Positions 36,468 through 47,363 of a DNA stretch of 64,000 nucleotides are shown here, in pieces. The stretch is from Mactra quadrangularis (Eukaryota; Mollusca; Bivalvia; Venerida; Mactridae). The DNA lies in contig CM046304.1 in the NCBI GenBank assembly GCA_025267735.1, positions 10,664,001 through 10,728,000 on the forward strand, written 5' to 3'. A model generated the notes under the pieces. The model saw only the letters and a program-made list of their open reading frames with translations, made no database searches and was not told the origin of the DNA. The position numbers and the translations under genes were made by a program. Every line of letters begins with the position of its first letter. Within the stretch, counting starts at the first letter, position 1.

Positions 36468-36832
36468 GGGACCTAGTCAGTTATTTCCCCTTGTATACTC
36501 TTCAAATATGTAGGTCCAATTAGTTGGATTACTCGGATTTTACCATTACTTTTGAATGTCAATTTGCCAAAATTGATCTTGAATAACTTTTTTGTAAGTC
36601 ATTTAATTTGTTTGAAATTCAGGCTTGGTATTGTTAGGGTAAAGAACTATCCTAATTTCAACACTTCTGTTAATACCTTGTTTAACAAGAATGATATTAC
36701 ATGTAGATGAAATATTTTGTTATCCTTTCATAGGAATTCAATGATAAAATCCGAGGATCCCAACTGTAAGGACCTTCTTACTCATTGGATTGCTTCAGAT
36801 TTTATCAGGGAAAGAGACCTGACTAAAGTCCC
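36468..36832 (+). mobile_element. 365-bp Harbinger-like MITE
   Basis: The ends GGGACCTAGTCAGTT and CTGACTAAAGTCCC are inverted repeats, flanked by TAA and TAT. The whole sequence recurs in reverse orientation at 52678-53036, where the flanks are a perfect TTA/TTA. GGG-type ends with a three-base TTA/TAA duplication fit PIF/Harbinger MITEs. There is no coding content. Confidence 0.82.
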
Positions 36833-36997
36833 TATTTAGTGGATTTTAATGGTGAATAAGTTTACAAAAGGTTTTGACAGACTTCGTAGAATAGATCACT
36901 GCATAGATAAGCACCCCGGACATCTTACATTAGAACACCCTGATAATATCATAATAAAACACACCACAGTAGTGTCAACCCATGTTTTGTTAATATT

Positions 36998-37203
36998 ATA
37001 TGTTACTAAATAAGTGATTTGATATAGACGTTTTGTCAACCAATCAGAGCGTAAGAATTTGTTATTGGACCGGTCCCATAAATTGTTATTGGCCCTATAA
37101 CAGATTTTGGCCTGGTTTTCAATTTTATTTAGCAGGTTTTGCAGTATTGTGCAGTGAAGTTGCCACTTAACAGTGCAAATAACAAACAGTTATTTAACAA
37201 TGT
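36998..37203 (+). repeat. Short dispersed element (GTCAACCAATCAGAGC family), copy 1
   Basis: It starts TTACTAAATAAGTGATTTGA and carries TTTTGTCAACCAATCAGAGC, CCTATAACAGATTT and GTATTGTGCAGTGAA. It ends near CAAACAGTTATTTAAC. The same start and the same right half are found at 38349 and 38790-38970, so this is a shorter relative of that element. The ends are weakly inverted to each other. Confidence 0.55.
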
Positions 37204-37804
37204 ATAATATTGTAGGAGAATAAAACTTTGAATACCATTTCTTTACAAGATTACTTTGACCTTAAAACCACGATGTCTCTTGGACAAAGAGTGAATCAAT
37301 GGCTACAATATGGCTTGGGTATAAAAATGATCAATAAAAACTATATGGCACCATTCAATAAAATCTTTATAGCAGAATTTACATAAAAACAAGAAGAGTA
37401 TAAAACGGTGTTTTTTATGTGATAAAACAATAACGAGCTTATAGCTCATGTTTATGTTTATTGCTTCCTGAAGGACGTTTTATGTCGTTTAGTTTGGAGA
37501 GTATTTTCGATCACAGAAAGTGGACTTTAATACTGATGAATATTTAAATGTACATAAATACCGTTCAAAACTATTTTCTTACAGTTTTGGACATATAGTA
37601 TGTTTCCCTGAATGATCATAAAACAAGTGTTTACATCACTTATCAATCACAGAAATACATTTTATTTCGATTGTATAGAATACTTTTATTGCTCATTTAT
37701 CTTGGTGTATACAAACATCTTATGTTAGACATCTTAGAAGGTAAAATGTTGAAACAATTACTAATGTGTCATTCTGTTGAGACATTTGAATCAGAATGAA
37801 ATGG
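37204..37804. other. Non-repetitive stretch
   Basis: No recognised gene, RNA or repeat. Confidence 0.5.
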
Positions 37805-37966
37805 ACAATTGTTGGTTTTTCAACGACTTCAATCCATGTATAGTAATCCATGTATACTAATTTCACGGTGACTTCGCGTTCTTTGTCTAATACTCGTGAT
37901 ATTGAGATAGTGTGAACTAAATCACCGTGATATTATTCAAAATTTAACAGTTGAGAAAAAATGGAC
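37805..37966. mobile_element. Degraded relative of the TTGTCCGTTTTTTCTC element
   Basis: The right end AACAGTTGAGAAAAAATGGA and the paired words TTTCACGGTG and CACCGTGATATTATTC match the elements at 41935 and 47712. The left terminus is too decayed to place exactly. Confidence 0.5.
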
Positions 37967-38019
37967 TGTAGTAAATTCTATAATTACTGCATTCTTAAAC
38001 ATCGTACAATTTAACATAC

Positions 38020-38287
38020 ATGTAAACTTAAAGCAAAGCTTTAAAGACAATAGTAACAAATGCCATGATGACAGTAAAATTTAACAGACGTGTAAACTTA
38101 AAGAAAAGCTTTAAAGACAATAGTAACAAATGCCATGATGACAGTAAAATTTAATAGACGTGTAAACTTAAAGAAAAGCTTTAAAGACAATAGTAACAAA
38201 TGCCATGATGACAGTAAAATTTAATAGACGTGTAAACTTAAAGAAAAGCTTTAAAGACAATAGTAACAAATGCCATGATGACAGCTA
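38020..38287 (+). repeat. 70-bp tandem repeat, about 3.8 copies
   Basis: The words ACAGTAAAATTTAA, GACGTGTAAACTTAAAG and CAATAGTAACAAATGCCATG repeat every 70 bases with almost no divergence between copies, which suggests recent expansion. Confidence 0.95.
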
Positions 38288-38348
38288 CAAATGACATTGA
38301 ACGCACAACTAAACTATGGGCCTGGAACATGAAGGTATATGTTATATG

Positions 38349-38975
38349 TTATTAAATAAGTGATTTGATATAGGCCCTGTTATTTTTCCAAGGGCAGTCA
38401 TATAGGCCCGAGGCCGAAGGCCGAGGGCTAATATGACTGTCCAGCGGAAAAATAACACGGCCTATATCAAATCATCTATTTAATGACAATTTTATTAATA
38501 ACTGCCGAAAGATATACGGACATTGAGCTGAATCCAAATCTTCACAAAAACTATTATTTGTTTACCTGCTGGCATTCGACGGCATTTTCACCGTTTTTTT
38601 CCACAAATTGTGAAGAAAAAAGACAGACTAAAAAACGACCCATGCCGGGAACGTACCGTTATGAACGAGACTCCACTATGTCAAAGATATGACTGCTATC
38701 GGTCTCTGTGGGAAGAATTAATTATAAATTGGGTTTGACCTCAATCAAAAAACAAAATGTCCTTCATTTAAGACTATAATCATAACTGATATTGGCACTG
38801 ATTTGTCAACCAATCAGAGCACAGAAATTTGTTATTGGTCCTAGGGTCAATAAGTGTTATTGACCCTATAACAGATTTCGGCCCGGTTTCATTTTTATTG
38901 ACCAGATTTGGCTGTATTGTGCAGTGAATTTGCCACTTTACAGGGCTAATAACACATAGTTATTTAATAATAATC
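38349..38975 (+). mobile_element. Composite foldback element (GTCAACCAATCAGAGC family), copy 2
   Basis: The left 135 bases form a long palindrome (38350-38484) with arms of about 66 bases closing around GAGGCCGAAGGCC. The right 180 bases (from about 38795, GATTTGTCAACCAATCAGAG, to GTTATTTAATAATAA) match 37040-37200. The middle holds a 69-codon plus-strand frame (38483-38692) containing TCWHSTAFSPFF and KKRPMPGTYRYE. I do not recognise it and it may just be part of the repeat. Confidence 0.6.
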
Positions 38976-40737
38976 TTTAATAATCATACACGTATATTAA
39001 TTGTAATAAGATATAGTGGTATTAATACAATATTAATTGTTGGAGAAATATTTTTTATGTGTTAGTATTATAGCATTATTTACAATTATACGTGTATATA
39101 CTCAATAAAAACAACAACTGTATGCCTAACATTTAAAATCAAATATCCAATCTGTGTAACATTAATCATTATGATTAAATATATCTATATACGTAAAAGA
39201 TGAAATACAGCTTTAATATTAAAAATATTGTAATTTCTAAAACAAGTCACATTGAAGAATCTAACCCTTAAAATAAGCAAATCATGCTAAATACCCTTTA
39301 ATATGAATTAAAAATATGTAAGTTTTCCGTGTCCCTAATTTGTCAGGACATTTCCTTTCAAAACAAAATTCTTTCATAGCAAATCATTTCTACTGAAACT
39401 CTGTAGATCCGTCACAATCTCTAAACGATATTATTGAATATATGATGCATTAAAGTGTCAGCCTGAATGTAGTTGTATACTGATGAGAGTTGCTAACAGG
39501 AGTAAAATATTCATAAATGTATGACAATGTTGTAATAGTAGGATCTTTAAAACATAGGACAGGGTTGTAAAACCAACTGGTTTAAAACACAGATAACAAT
39601 CTGAGGTTTTTTTCTGCATGAAATCTAGAATCTAAAAAGCAACACTTAACATTTTAGTTTATGTAGTTAGTGCAACATTTCTAAGTAACTGTGTAGTCAA
39701 GTAAAAGTACACACTGTTTAAACATTAACTTAGAGATATGCTAACTTGGTTATAAAAGGAAGAAACTTACTTTATCTGAATAAAAGAAATAGACGATCAT
39801 TTCCTCTATTGAAAGCAAACTAAGTTTTGGATTAAAAACCCAGATTCTTAACTCTATCTCTAGTCTCTAACTCTGCATGAGACATTGAGCTTAAGCCAAT
39901 GTTTAATTTGGTTTTTAAAAGATAGATTTTGGTTTGAATGTGTGTAAAGAAAATGTGTTCTTTACGATTCCCCGACAAATTCCAATCTGTATCGAGTAAT
40001 TGTTCAATATTATGAATAAGTAAACCATGAGCCAATTACAATCATCAGTATATATTACTTATATGATTGCGGGCATTTCATTTATATAAAATGAAAACAC
40101 TTTTCGGCCTGAAGTAGATCCCTGAAGAAACAGCACACCCAATTTTGACATTAAAAAAAGAATATGTACTAGACATATTTAATTGTTTCCTTTCAGACAG
40201 GTGAGAAGAGAACCATAGATCTTCTGGCCTAGAAGGACAAAATGTTTCAGTTTTTAAATAAAATATAACTTGCAACTAGCAACCAACTTTAGTTTTGTAT
40301 TTTTTCCGAGAAAAATGGGAACAACATCACATCAGTTTTCCGATGTCATACTAACCACGTCATACATCTTGATAATTCTAATTGAAATTATAATTTGTTG
40401 AATGCACTCAATTAAATCTAGAAAAATAAAAATGGTTGAAAAAAATCTTAATGATTATGAATTTCGGTCCAACTATATTTGTATTTAAACTAACATTTTA
40501 ATTATAAGTTTTTAACCACTGATTACCAGTTCTTAGTTATCTTACAAAACAATGTGAACAAGTTTAATATTATTGGACCAGAAGATAAACTGTTTAATTA
40601 AAATGAACTCCATGTGCTGTTTTGGCAAAAATTACAAAACCGTCTTTATTCAGAATGGTATTTTAAAAACCAGCACTGCCCACAACGGACCATTTTACGG
40701 TATGATAAGTCGACACAGTATACGAGAGTTCATTACA
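38976..40737. other. AT-rich stretch without recognised features
   Basis: Several open frames of 65-73 codons occur on both strands, none with a familiar motif or a convincing start context. Nothing can be called. Confidence 0.5.
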
Positions 40738-40760
40738 GACATTTACAGCCTAATCCAAAT
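40738..40760 (+). repeat. Solitary end of the 1.69-kb TIR element
   Basis: GACATTTACAGCCTAATCC differs by one base from the terminal repeat at 24450-24468, and the next four bases also match. No partner end is visible nearby, so this is a relic or a chance survivor of a deleted copy. Confidence 0.5.
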
Positions 40761-40799
40761 GAGAACAAGTATTAGCATTTCCAAAAATGCTTAAATTGC

Positions 40800-41852
40800 C
40801 GTTTAGCCATGTATGACGTCTTCTCCATTGAGTAAAACATTTTAAATATGGCCTTCCGGTAAACCAATCTCCGTATAATTAATTAATTTTGGCACGCCCT
40901 GTCCGTGATCAAGAATAAGTAAAACTGACCAAATGAAAACAGAAGGTTTTATCTATATCGTTGGTGCTAGTAGATCCGTCAGTAATTTCCTTCATTGTGT
41001 ATGGTGTCCGTACCGCGATAGTGTTTTAGACCGTCCCGGATATGATCGATATTTATTATTAGGGTCTTGACTGCGTTCATATAATGAAAATGGTATTTTC
41101 CGGTAATTCAAACAGGTAACCCGACAAAAACATGGCGGAGACGAGTCCATTTGCGCAGCCCTTTTTTTACTTTTTGATGGTCATTTTCTTATCATGTGAC
41201 CTAAAATAAATCGTTTTGATTGGCTTAAGGCAACCGGTGTCGACTATAAAATGCTCAAATCTTGATGATTGTATACACCGCCGTCCAGGAACGGCGATAA
41301 TAAAACTGTATAATTTAGTATGTGGTTATAAAAAGAATTTTGGTAACAACAAATGGTGAATAAGTCATGGATTCTGAAGCTGGTGTAGAGGTCTATGGTG
41401 AATATTTTGAAAGACTGTACTAATCAGTTTATAACAAGTATGACTTATTTATAAAACGCGATGTCGTTTCCAGAAATATAAATATGCCCCTCGTATATCA
41501 CTGACGTGTAAAACTAAAGTCAAAGAAAAATCACGTGGTTAATATTTCATCTTTATTTCATAATTAGATTGATTTGAACATTGATTTGTTTACACTTTAA
41601 TCTTGTATAAGTTCTATTGTTATCATAAATGTACAATGTGCAATCAGATGGTGTAAATAAAAGATTATACCATGATATAACATGATATTGCAACTGTCAA
41701 TCAACTGACAAACATTGTTTGAAATTAATTACTTGGTTTCATGTTGCTATCTTACTTAGAACACAATGCATCTTACCTTTAAACAACCGGTCCAAAATTT
41801 ATTACAAAAATGTTTATGCGTTATGTTGGGTTAGTTATGTATTAGTTTTGAA
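40800..41852. other. Single-copy stretch, somewhat less AT-rich
   Basis: Contains ATGGCGGAGACGAGTCC at 41132, opening a 25-codon frame, and a perfect small hairpin CGCCGT-CCAGGA-ACGGCG at about 41280-41297. ATGGCGG sequences are common near animal transcription starts, so a promoter or first exon is possible, but I see no splice donor that would make a gene model. Confidence 0.3.
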
Positions 41853-41934
41853 TAAGGCTGTCACGATTTTCCGGTATATTGCAATTTGCAGCTGCGGTAA
41901 TACGTACCCGATACGAATTTAATGTACTGGTATA

Positions 41935-42176
41935 GTCCGTTTTTTCTCAACTGTCAAAGCTTGATTATTTTCACGGTGTTTGAATGCATTGTTTTTGTAA
42001 TGGCGACCTAATTGTTAATAAATATATCTTGAATAAAACATATAATACGGCGTAAGCAGTTTTACTCGATCATAACACACACTTTAGGAAACTCATGAAT
42101 GTATCACGACGTTAATTTTAATAACGCATTCACCGTGAAATTATTCATGTTTTGACAGTTGAGAAAAAACGAACAA
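41935..42176 (-). mobile_element. TA-flanked MITE, TTGTCCGTTTTTTCTC family (nested)
   Basis: Ends GTCCGTTTTTTCTCAACTG and CAGTTGAGAAAAAACGAACA are inverted repeats with TA on both sides. Inner words TTTTCACGGTG and CACCGTGAAATTATTC are also mirrored. It sits in the left arm of the hAT-like element, so it inserted later. Reverse-complemented, it matches the copy at 47712-47955 almost along its full length. A TA duplication fits Tc1/mariner-type mobilisation. Confidence 0.85.
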
Positions 42177-42667
42177 TATAAAGCGATCTTTTATTTTCAT
42201 TGGAAAATTCTTCTCCCTTTCGCGAAATGAAAGCAGCAAACGTCAATTGTCCATGGTTCAATCGATTAAAGCTTAAGTTCAAAGAATTTCACCAACCTGG
42301 ACACGTTTGGAATGTTCCCATAACTCTTAAAAAGGTACACTTTTTTTCCAGTCTGCTACAAGCACTTACCCTACAAGAACCTATAATATACTTCAATACT
42401 GAACAGTTGAATTAAGACAGAAAGGAATATACAGCTGTGTTTTTGGTTTGCAAAGCAATATATCACGGTACGTATTCAGCCGTTTCGCGTTAAGTTAAGC
42501 AATTATTGAGAAAATATGTCACATGAAATTTATGTTGCAGCACTCGAAAAGTTTGTTTAAAAATATAAACTTCAACCTTTCACGGACTTAAAATCAGAAG
42601 TTTTTTTAATAACAAGTTCGTTAATAAGTAAATATTTGTGATGAGTTTTACCTGGTAATTCTTATCC

Positions 42668-45315
42668 GTGAATTACGTTACTGTAGTGAATCAATTATTA
42701 ACAATGTCTAAAATTAAAATACAAACCATGTGTGACACCGATGATGAGTTTTTTTCAATTCATTGATCATTTCTACCTATCAAACAACCAACACATAACA
42801 AGAACAAATATGTATATCAAACATAATAAGGACGAAACAAATAGATTATAGACTATTTTATTGGCTTTTTTCTTTTAGAAAAAGTCCTTTCCCTGTCAAA
42901 AAGTATAGATAATGATAAGCATGACATACTTTAACATTGAAATATCGATACAAAATGTCATACCCTTTCCTAAAAGAATTCAAACTACGGTGTCAAAATA
43001 TTGAAAGGATAGTGTAGTACAATAGTGTGTATTTATATGTACTAATGGTAACGTAATTCACATAAATTTTATTTTATATGGCGTGAATCTATAAAAGTAA
43101 ATACTGTTAACTAGAGATATAAAATGGAAAACTCTCTTTAGTGTATAGTTCATTTGTGCTAATTTTTAGATTTTAAGCAGTAGATTGGATGACTTCGGAC
43201 TTTTATATAATTGAAACCTTTGTACGACATACGCAGTTTTATAAAAGTTCAGAATGCCTTTTAAAATACATTGCAAAATGATTAATACGCAAGCTGTGAT
43301 AACAAATAAATGTCTACAACACTGAATACGTAGTAAATACTTGATAAAGCTGTAAAAGGACATATCATGGAGAACCATAATGTCGCTAATTTAAGAAAAG
43401 AACGGTAACGTAATTCACAATATATTTGTACAAAACTTCTTTCATGTTTGAAAATGTTCTATATTGCTGACACTCTAACTTAATTTAACAATAGAGAAAT
43501 CCTTGTTCTGCCAATAATGAAAACTAACTTATTGGTCATTATGTATAATTTATTATTAGTTAACGAGTTTGCAAACACAATTTTCAAAACTGTTAACAAT
43601 GATTTAAATGGAGGGGCATATTTTCTGTTATATGAAATATTTTCATATTTTACATACGAGGCATAATTGGAAGCCTGCAGTTTATACATGATTTATTTCT
43701 GTTTCATGGGACTAAACGTAAAAGAACATCACTCAATAATCCTTGTCAAGATTGATTTGAAGCTTTAAAAATATATTTGATGCATAAAAAATAAGTTTAC
43801 ATGTAACATGTTTCAACACTTCTAGTATATTGAACTTGAAGCATTCCGACGTCAGCGTTGAGTAACGATGATGTAACATCTTATTGTAAAGACAAGTGCA
43901 TGGTTTTCTCACTCCACATAATCACCGATTTAGATATAACATATTTTATTGCCTACATGTAATTATTATTGTAATTATTACCAACGTTCTTATACATAGA
44001 ATATACATAACAGTATTTTAGCCCACAGTATGTCTGCCCACAAGTTTGCACCGCTGGTTGTCTCTTGCGTCAAGTGTTGATAAATTTGAACTGTAGCACG
44101 GACAATTTTACATCTAGATTCTCTATCTTCTTGTCTGCCTTCTTCACAGAACATGTAGTTTTCCAGCTACCCGTTCTCTCTGTGAACTTCATGTTTACTA
44201 CCATGTCAGAATATCTCATTCTCTACATAAAAGGAAATGGACACTGCTACCATTTTAATTAAATCGCATAATCCATCTGCCTTATAATCAATTATCGCTA
44301 CATTTAGATTAGTGTTACAACGATCTGCAACTTTGCCTTTTATCGTCATGCGCCTCCTTTGGTTTTTGCTTTTATATATTGTATGGGTCCATAATCGTAT
44401 ACATTTTTGTCTCATTCTAAATATATTTGGACCTATATTGGTTGTTAGTTTTTAAAATGTTTTAAAGTTTTAATTCAATTAATTTTCTCTTTTCAAGTAG
44501 CTTTAGCCATATTTTGGCTTTCTTCAATCTCTCTATGCCCTTTGCATCTAAACATTGCTTTTACCCACTGGCCAAACAAAATTAGAGGGATTGTGAATTA
44601 CGTTACCGCTCTGTGAATTACGTTACCATTTAAAATGTGTGTCTAGCATGGACATATGAACAATACAAAATAATTGTTACTGTGTAACTAAAATAATGCC
44701 CCAGAAAAAATAACTGATACAAAACTGATTTATCTATTATGCACTTGTATGATGAAACTATTTGAGAAACATACGCGACTCACATTCATCATAAAATATT
44801 CGTAAAAGTCTCTTACTTATGCAATTTCCTTCTTCAAAAATTTTCAAATATTGACACCTCAACGTTCTTAGGTGTTGCTGTAAATTTAACCTGTTATAAT
44901 TGACCCTGGGTCCTAATTTCGGCGACTAACTGATATTTGCGGTAACGTAATTCACAATAACGTAATTCACGAATCGATTGTTTATTGGGCTGTTTATTTA
45001 ATTACATCAAGGCAATGTTAATTCATTTGGTTATTACTTAAGTTTATAAGAGGGTAGTTTAGATGGAATTTAGTAAGTGGATATAGGTAATGTTAGTGTG
45101 TATGAAAACAGCTAGTAACGTAATTCACTAAACCTAGGTTTTATTGAGTGAATACTGTTCTGAGGAGATGTGTGGATTATACAATTAATTAACAACCAAT
45201 CTCATTTGTCAATTATGTGCTACATACATTGAGTAGTTCCCAGAAGATAAATACATATATATAATGCAATGAACATCATGCCAGCAAGCCTGTGAAAAAT
45301 GGTAACGTAATTCAC
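42668..45315. repeat. Nine dispersed GGTAACGTAATTCAC motifs
   Basis: Positions: 42668 (GTGAATTACGTTAC), 43047, 43404, 44593, 44613, 44941, 44958 (one arm shortened), 45115 and 45301. Six lie in one orientation and three in the other. The sequence between them is not repeated. All fall inside the hAT-like element and I found none elsewhere in the window. The core resembles the half-site of bZIP proteins (TTACGTAA), and clustered short repeats are also known as transposase-binding sites in hAT elements. Both links are inference. Confidence 0.85.
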
Positions 45316-45776
45316 GTGAATTTGTGGGACAGCAAAGTCAATGCGTAAATATTTTTATGATGTAAGTTGTGGAAGTTCAAACTATTGCAGTTGTTTGGCC
45401 TATGTGTATGCTTTATGATGAAAGTCAGAATTCTCATTCCTTGAGCAGAATAGGGCGACAATAAATCTGAATATCAATTGACCCAAACAGTGGGACAAGG
45501 TATTTTGATGAATATGCAACATTCCCGCTGAGTAAAATTATCATCTAGTAATGGTTATGTTAATAAATGTATATGTTTTCGGTAAAGACATATGTCTCCT
45601 AGGTAAAGGACAAATTTGGTAATAAACCATGCTATATTCTTAGTAAAAATACTATGTGACATGATATTTTTGCAATTGCTTAACTTAACGCGAAACGGCT
45701 GATTGCAATACGGTGGAAGCGCTTCGCAATATACCGCAATACGCTTCTGGCGTATCGTGACAGCCTTAGTTTTGAT

Positions 45777-46306
45777 ACAAAACAGTTATATATGGACATG
45801 TTACAAGGAGATATTCCGATGGGAAGGTTCCAAGGGATTAACACAAAGACATGGTATATGGACTGAAGCTGTCACGAAACAAATATGTCAAGTACATATC
45901 AAAACTTTAACCCTGACACCTCGTACTTAACAAGTAGGTCATGCCAAAATGGAATTCTGTAAAGCGTCAACTCAAGTTTGACAAACCTAGGTACATTGTA
46001 CCATTTCACAAAAACACACACAGGAAAACGAAAACACAAATATTTTACGACAAGAAAACGATACATTATGTATATTTTTAATGGAAAAAGCATATATATT
46101 GATTACGATGAAAAATGTCGTTGCCAAACACATTTTCCCCGAACAAAATTTTGTTATCGAATCCCGGAACATCGGACTTATTTAAGAACATTGCATTTTT
46201 TGGGATTGAGGACTCTCAAACCTGCGTGCACGCGGACGCTTAACAAATTCCGGCTTGATATGGCTTTATATTGAGTAACAAACATTTATTTTCTTATAAT
46301 TTAATA
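45777..46306. other. Single-copy stretch
   Basis: Overlapping open frames of 61-98 codons on both strands but no recognised motif. Nothing firm. Confidence 0.45.
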
Positions 46307-46620
46307 GCTGCACGGCTAGCTCAGTTGGTAGCACGCAAGTCTACTGATCGAACGACCGTGGATTCGATTTCTGGGCGGGGCATACTTTCGTGGAGTTTGG
46401 TCATGATATTATTTCTTCGGCCATTTTCCCTCTTACCAATGATCCTTAATCATGTAGGACAGTTGTCAGTCACTGACGAAAGTATGTGCATAGTAGTTGG
46501 TCAACAGCTAAATCCAGAGATTTAGCCTTTCCAGGAACAGTGAGTAGGTTGATTGGCCGCCGTTATATGACCTATACAATGTGTTGCTACGGCGTTAAAC
46601 CCAACAAAAACAAACAAACA
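46307..46620 (+). mobile_element. tRNA-derived SINE
   Basis: Head with A box TAGCTCAGTTGGTAGCAC and B box GGATTCGATTTC, body beginning CATACTTTCGTGGAGTTTGG, then ATCATGTAGGACAGTTGTCA and the 3' end ATGACCTATACAATGTGTTG, CGGCGTTAAACCC and an A-rich tail. Same family as 52083-52377 and the partial copy at the window end. The 84-codon plus-strand frame is a SINE artefact. Confidence 0.88.
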
Positions 46621-46652
46621 TCAATGACTACAGCATAACACATACCAAATAT

Positions 46653-46946
46653 TATAGTTCAAACAAGAAAACACTGTTTATAATAACAATACAATAGACT
46701 AGTCCACGCCGAGGGACGCTCGTGATGGTAATAACATATACATGTGATATGGTTTACGATTGTCTTAGTTGTTGGTGTAATTACCATTACAAGCATGATT
46801 TACCAAGAAACTGTGGTATCCATCATGCTAATTTTGTTAAAATAAATTACACACATTTTATTTTCAATACTGCCTACTCCTGAAATGGATTGCCCCATTT
46901 TTAATGTTTACCCAAACACGTTTTGGTTTTTTTTGTACGCACTATA
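46653..46946 (-). mobile_element. Short TIR element, family TATAGTGCGTAC (copy 5)
   Basis: Reverse orientation relative to copies 1-4. It contains ATTTTCAATACTGCCTACTC and TTAATGTTTACCCAAACACG, and ends TTTGTACGCACTATA. It lies outside the tandem array, which establishes independent mobility. Confidence 0.75.
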
Positions 46947-47101
46947 ATTGTAAAACATGCATATTTAACATTTACGGCGATATCATATATGTTATAAATA
47001 AATGTTTGCAAAGTAAGAGCTATTCCAGGGTATGCATTACCAATGATCATCGATATCTAGCCGTCATTTGTTTATTTGGAAATCGGGAAGCGCTGGTTTA
47101 G

Positions 47102-47170
47102 CCAATAGGGCGTGACCGTGTGTAGGAGAATATCGAGTCAGAAGCAACGTCACAACAGCACTCATTTAAA
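47102..47170 (+). promoter_or_regulatory. Possible promoter of the peptide gene
   Basis: A CCAAT word (47102-47106) lies about 60 bases upstream of an AT-rich TATA-like word ATTTAAA (47164-47170). That spacing would put a start near 47195 and leave a 5' leader of about 170 bases before the ATG at 47364. Short words like these occur by chance in AT-rich DNA, so this rests on agreement with the gene model. Confidence 0.3.
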
Positions 47171-47363
47171 CGCTGCAGAATTTTCCAAGAACCGAGACCA
47201 AATTAAGTTACTGAACGAGACAGTTTAAGTGCAGATTCTTTTTTCTTTTATTTTGGCTACGTTGACAACGCTCTAAAACTATTACTTTATTACAGAACAA
47301 TATTTTTTTTCTTTATTTTGTGGTAAAACAAACTTGTAAAAGAAACTCTTGGACAAGAACAAA

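Larger units (their letters stand above)
41853..45768. mobile_element. hAT-like transposon, non-autonomous or decayed
   Basis: Left end TAAGGCTGTCACGAT and right end ATCGTGACAGCCTTA are exact 15-bp inverted repeats. They are flanked by GTTTTGAA and GTTTTGAT, an eight-base target duplication with one mismatch, which is the hAT signature. The inverted similarity continues inward: CAGCCGTTTCGCGTTAAGTT at about 42478 is mirrored near 45700, though the left arm is interrupted by a TA-flanked element and about 290 further bases. The interior carries nine copies of GGTAACGTAATTCAC or a slightly shortened form. No hAT transposase domain is visible; the open frames inside (65-71 codons) are unremarkable. 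Confidence 0.82.

Noticed and set aside
42200..42415. 71-codon frame MENSSPFREMKAANVN as a transposase piece
   Set aside because: No hAT, THAP or BED-finger motif is visible, and it lies between a MITE and the subterminal repeat. There is too little to call.
45978..46274. 98-codon plus-strand frame
   Set aside because: Basic and low in information, overlapped by two minus-strand frames of similar size, without splice or start signals.
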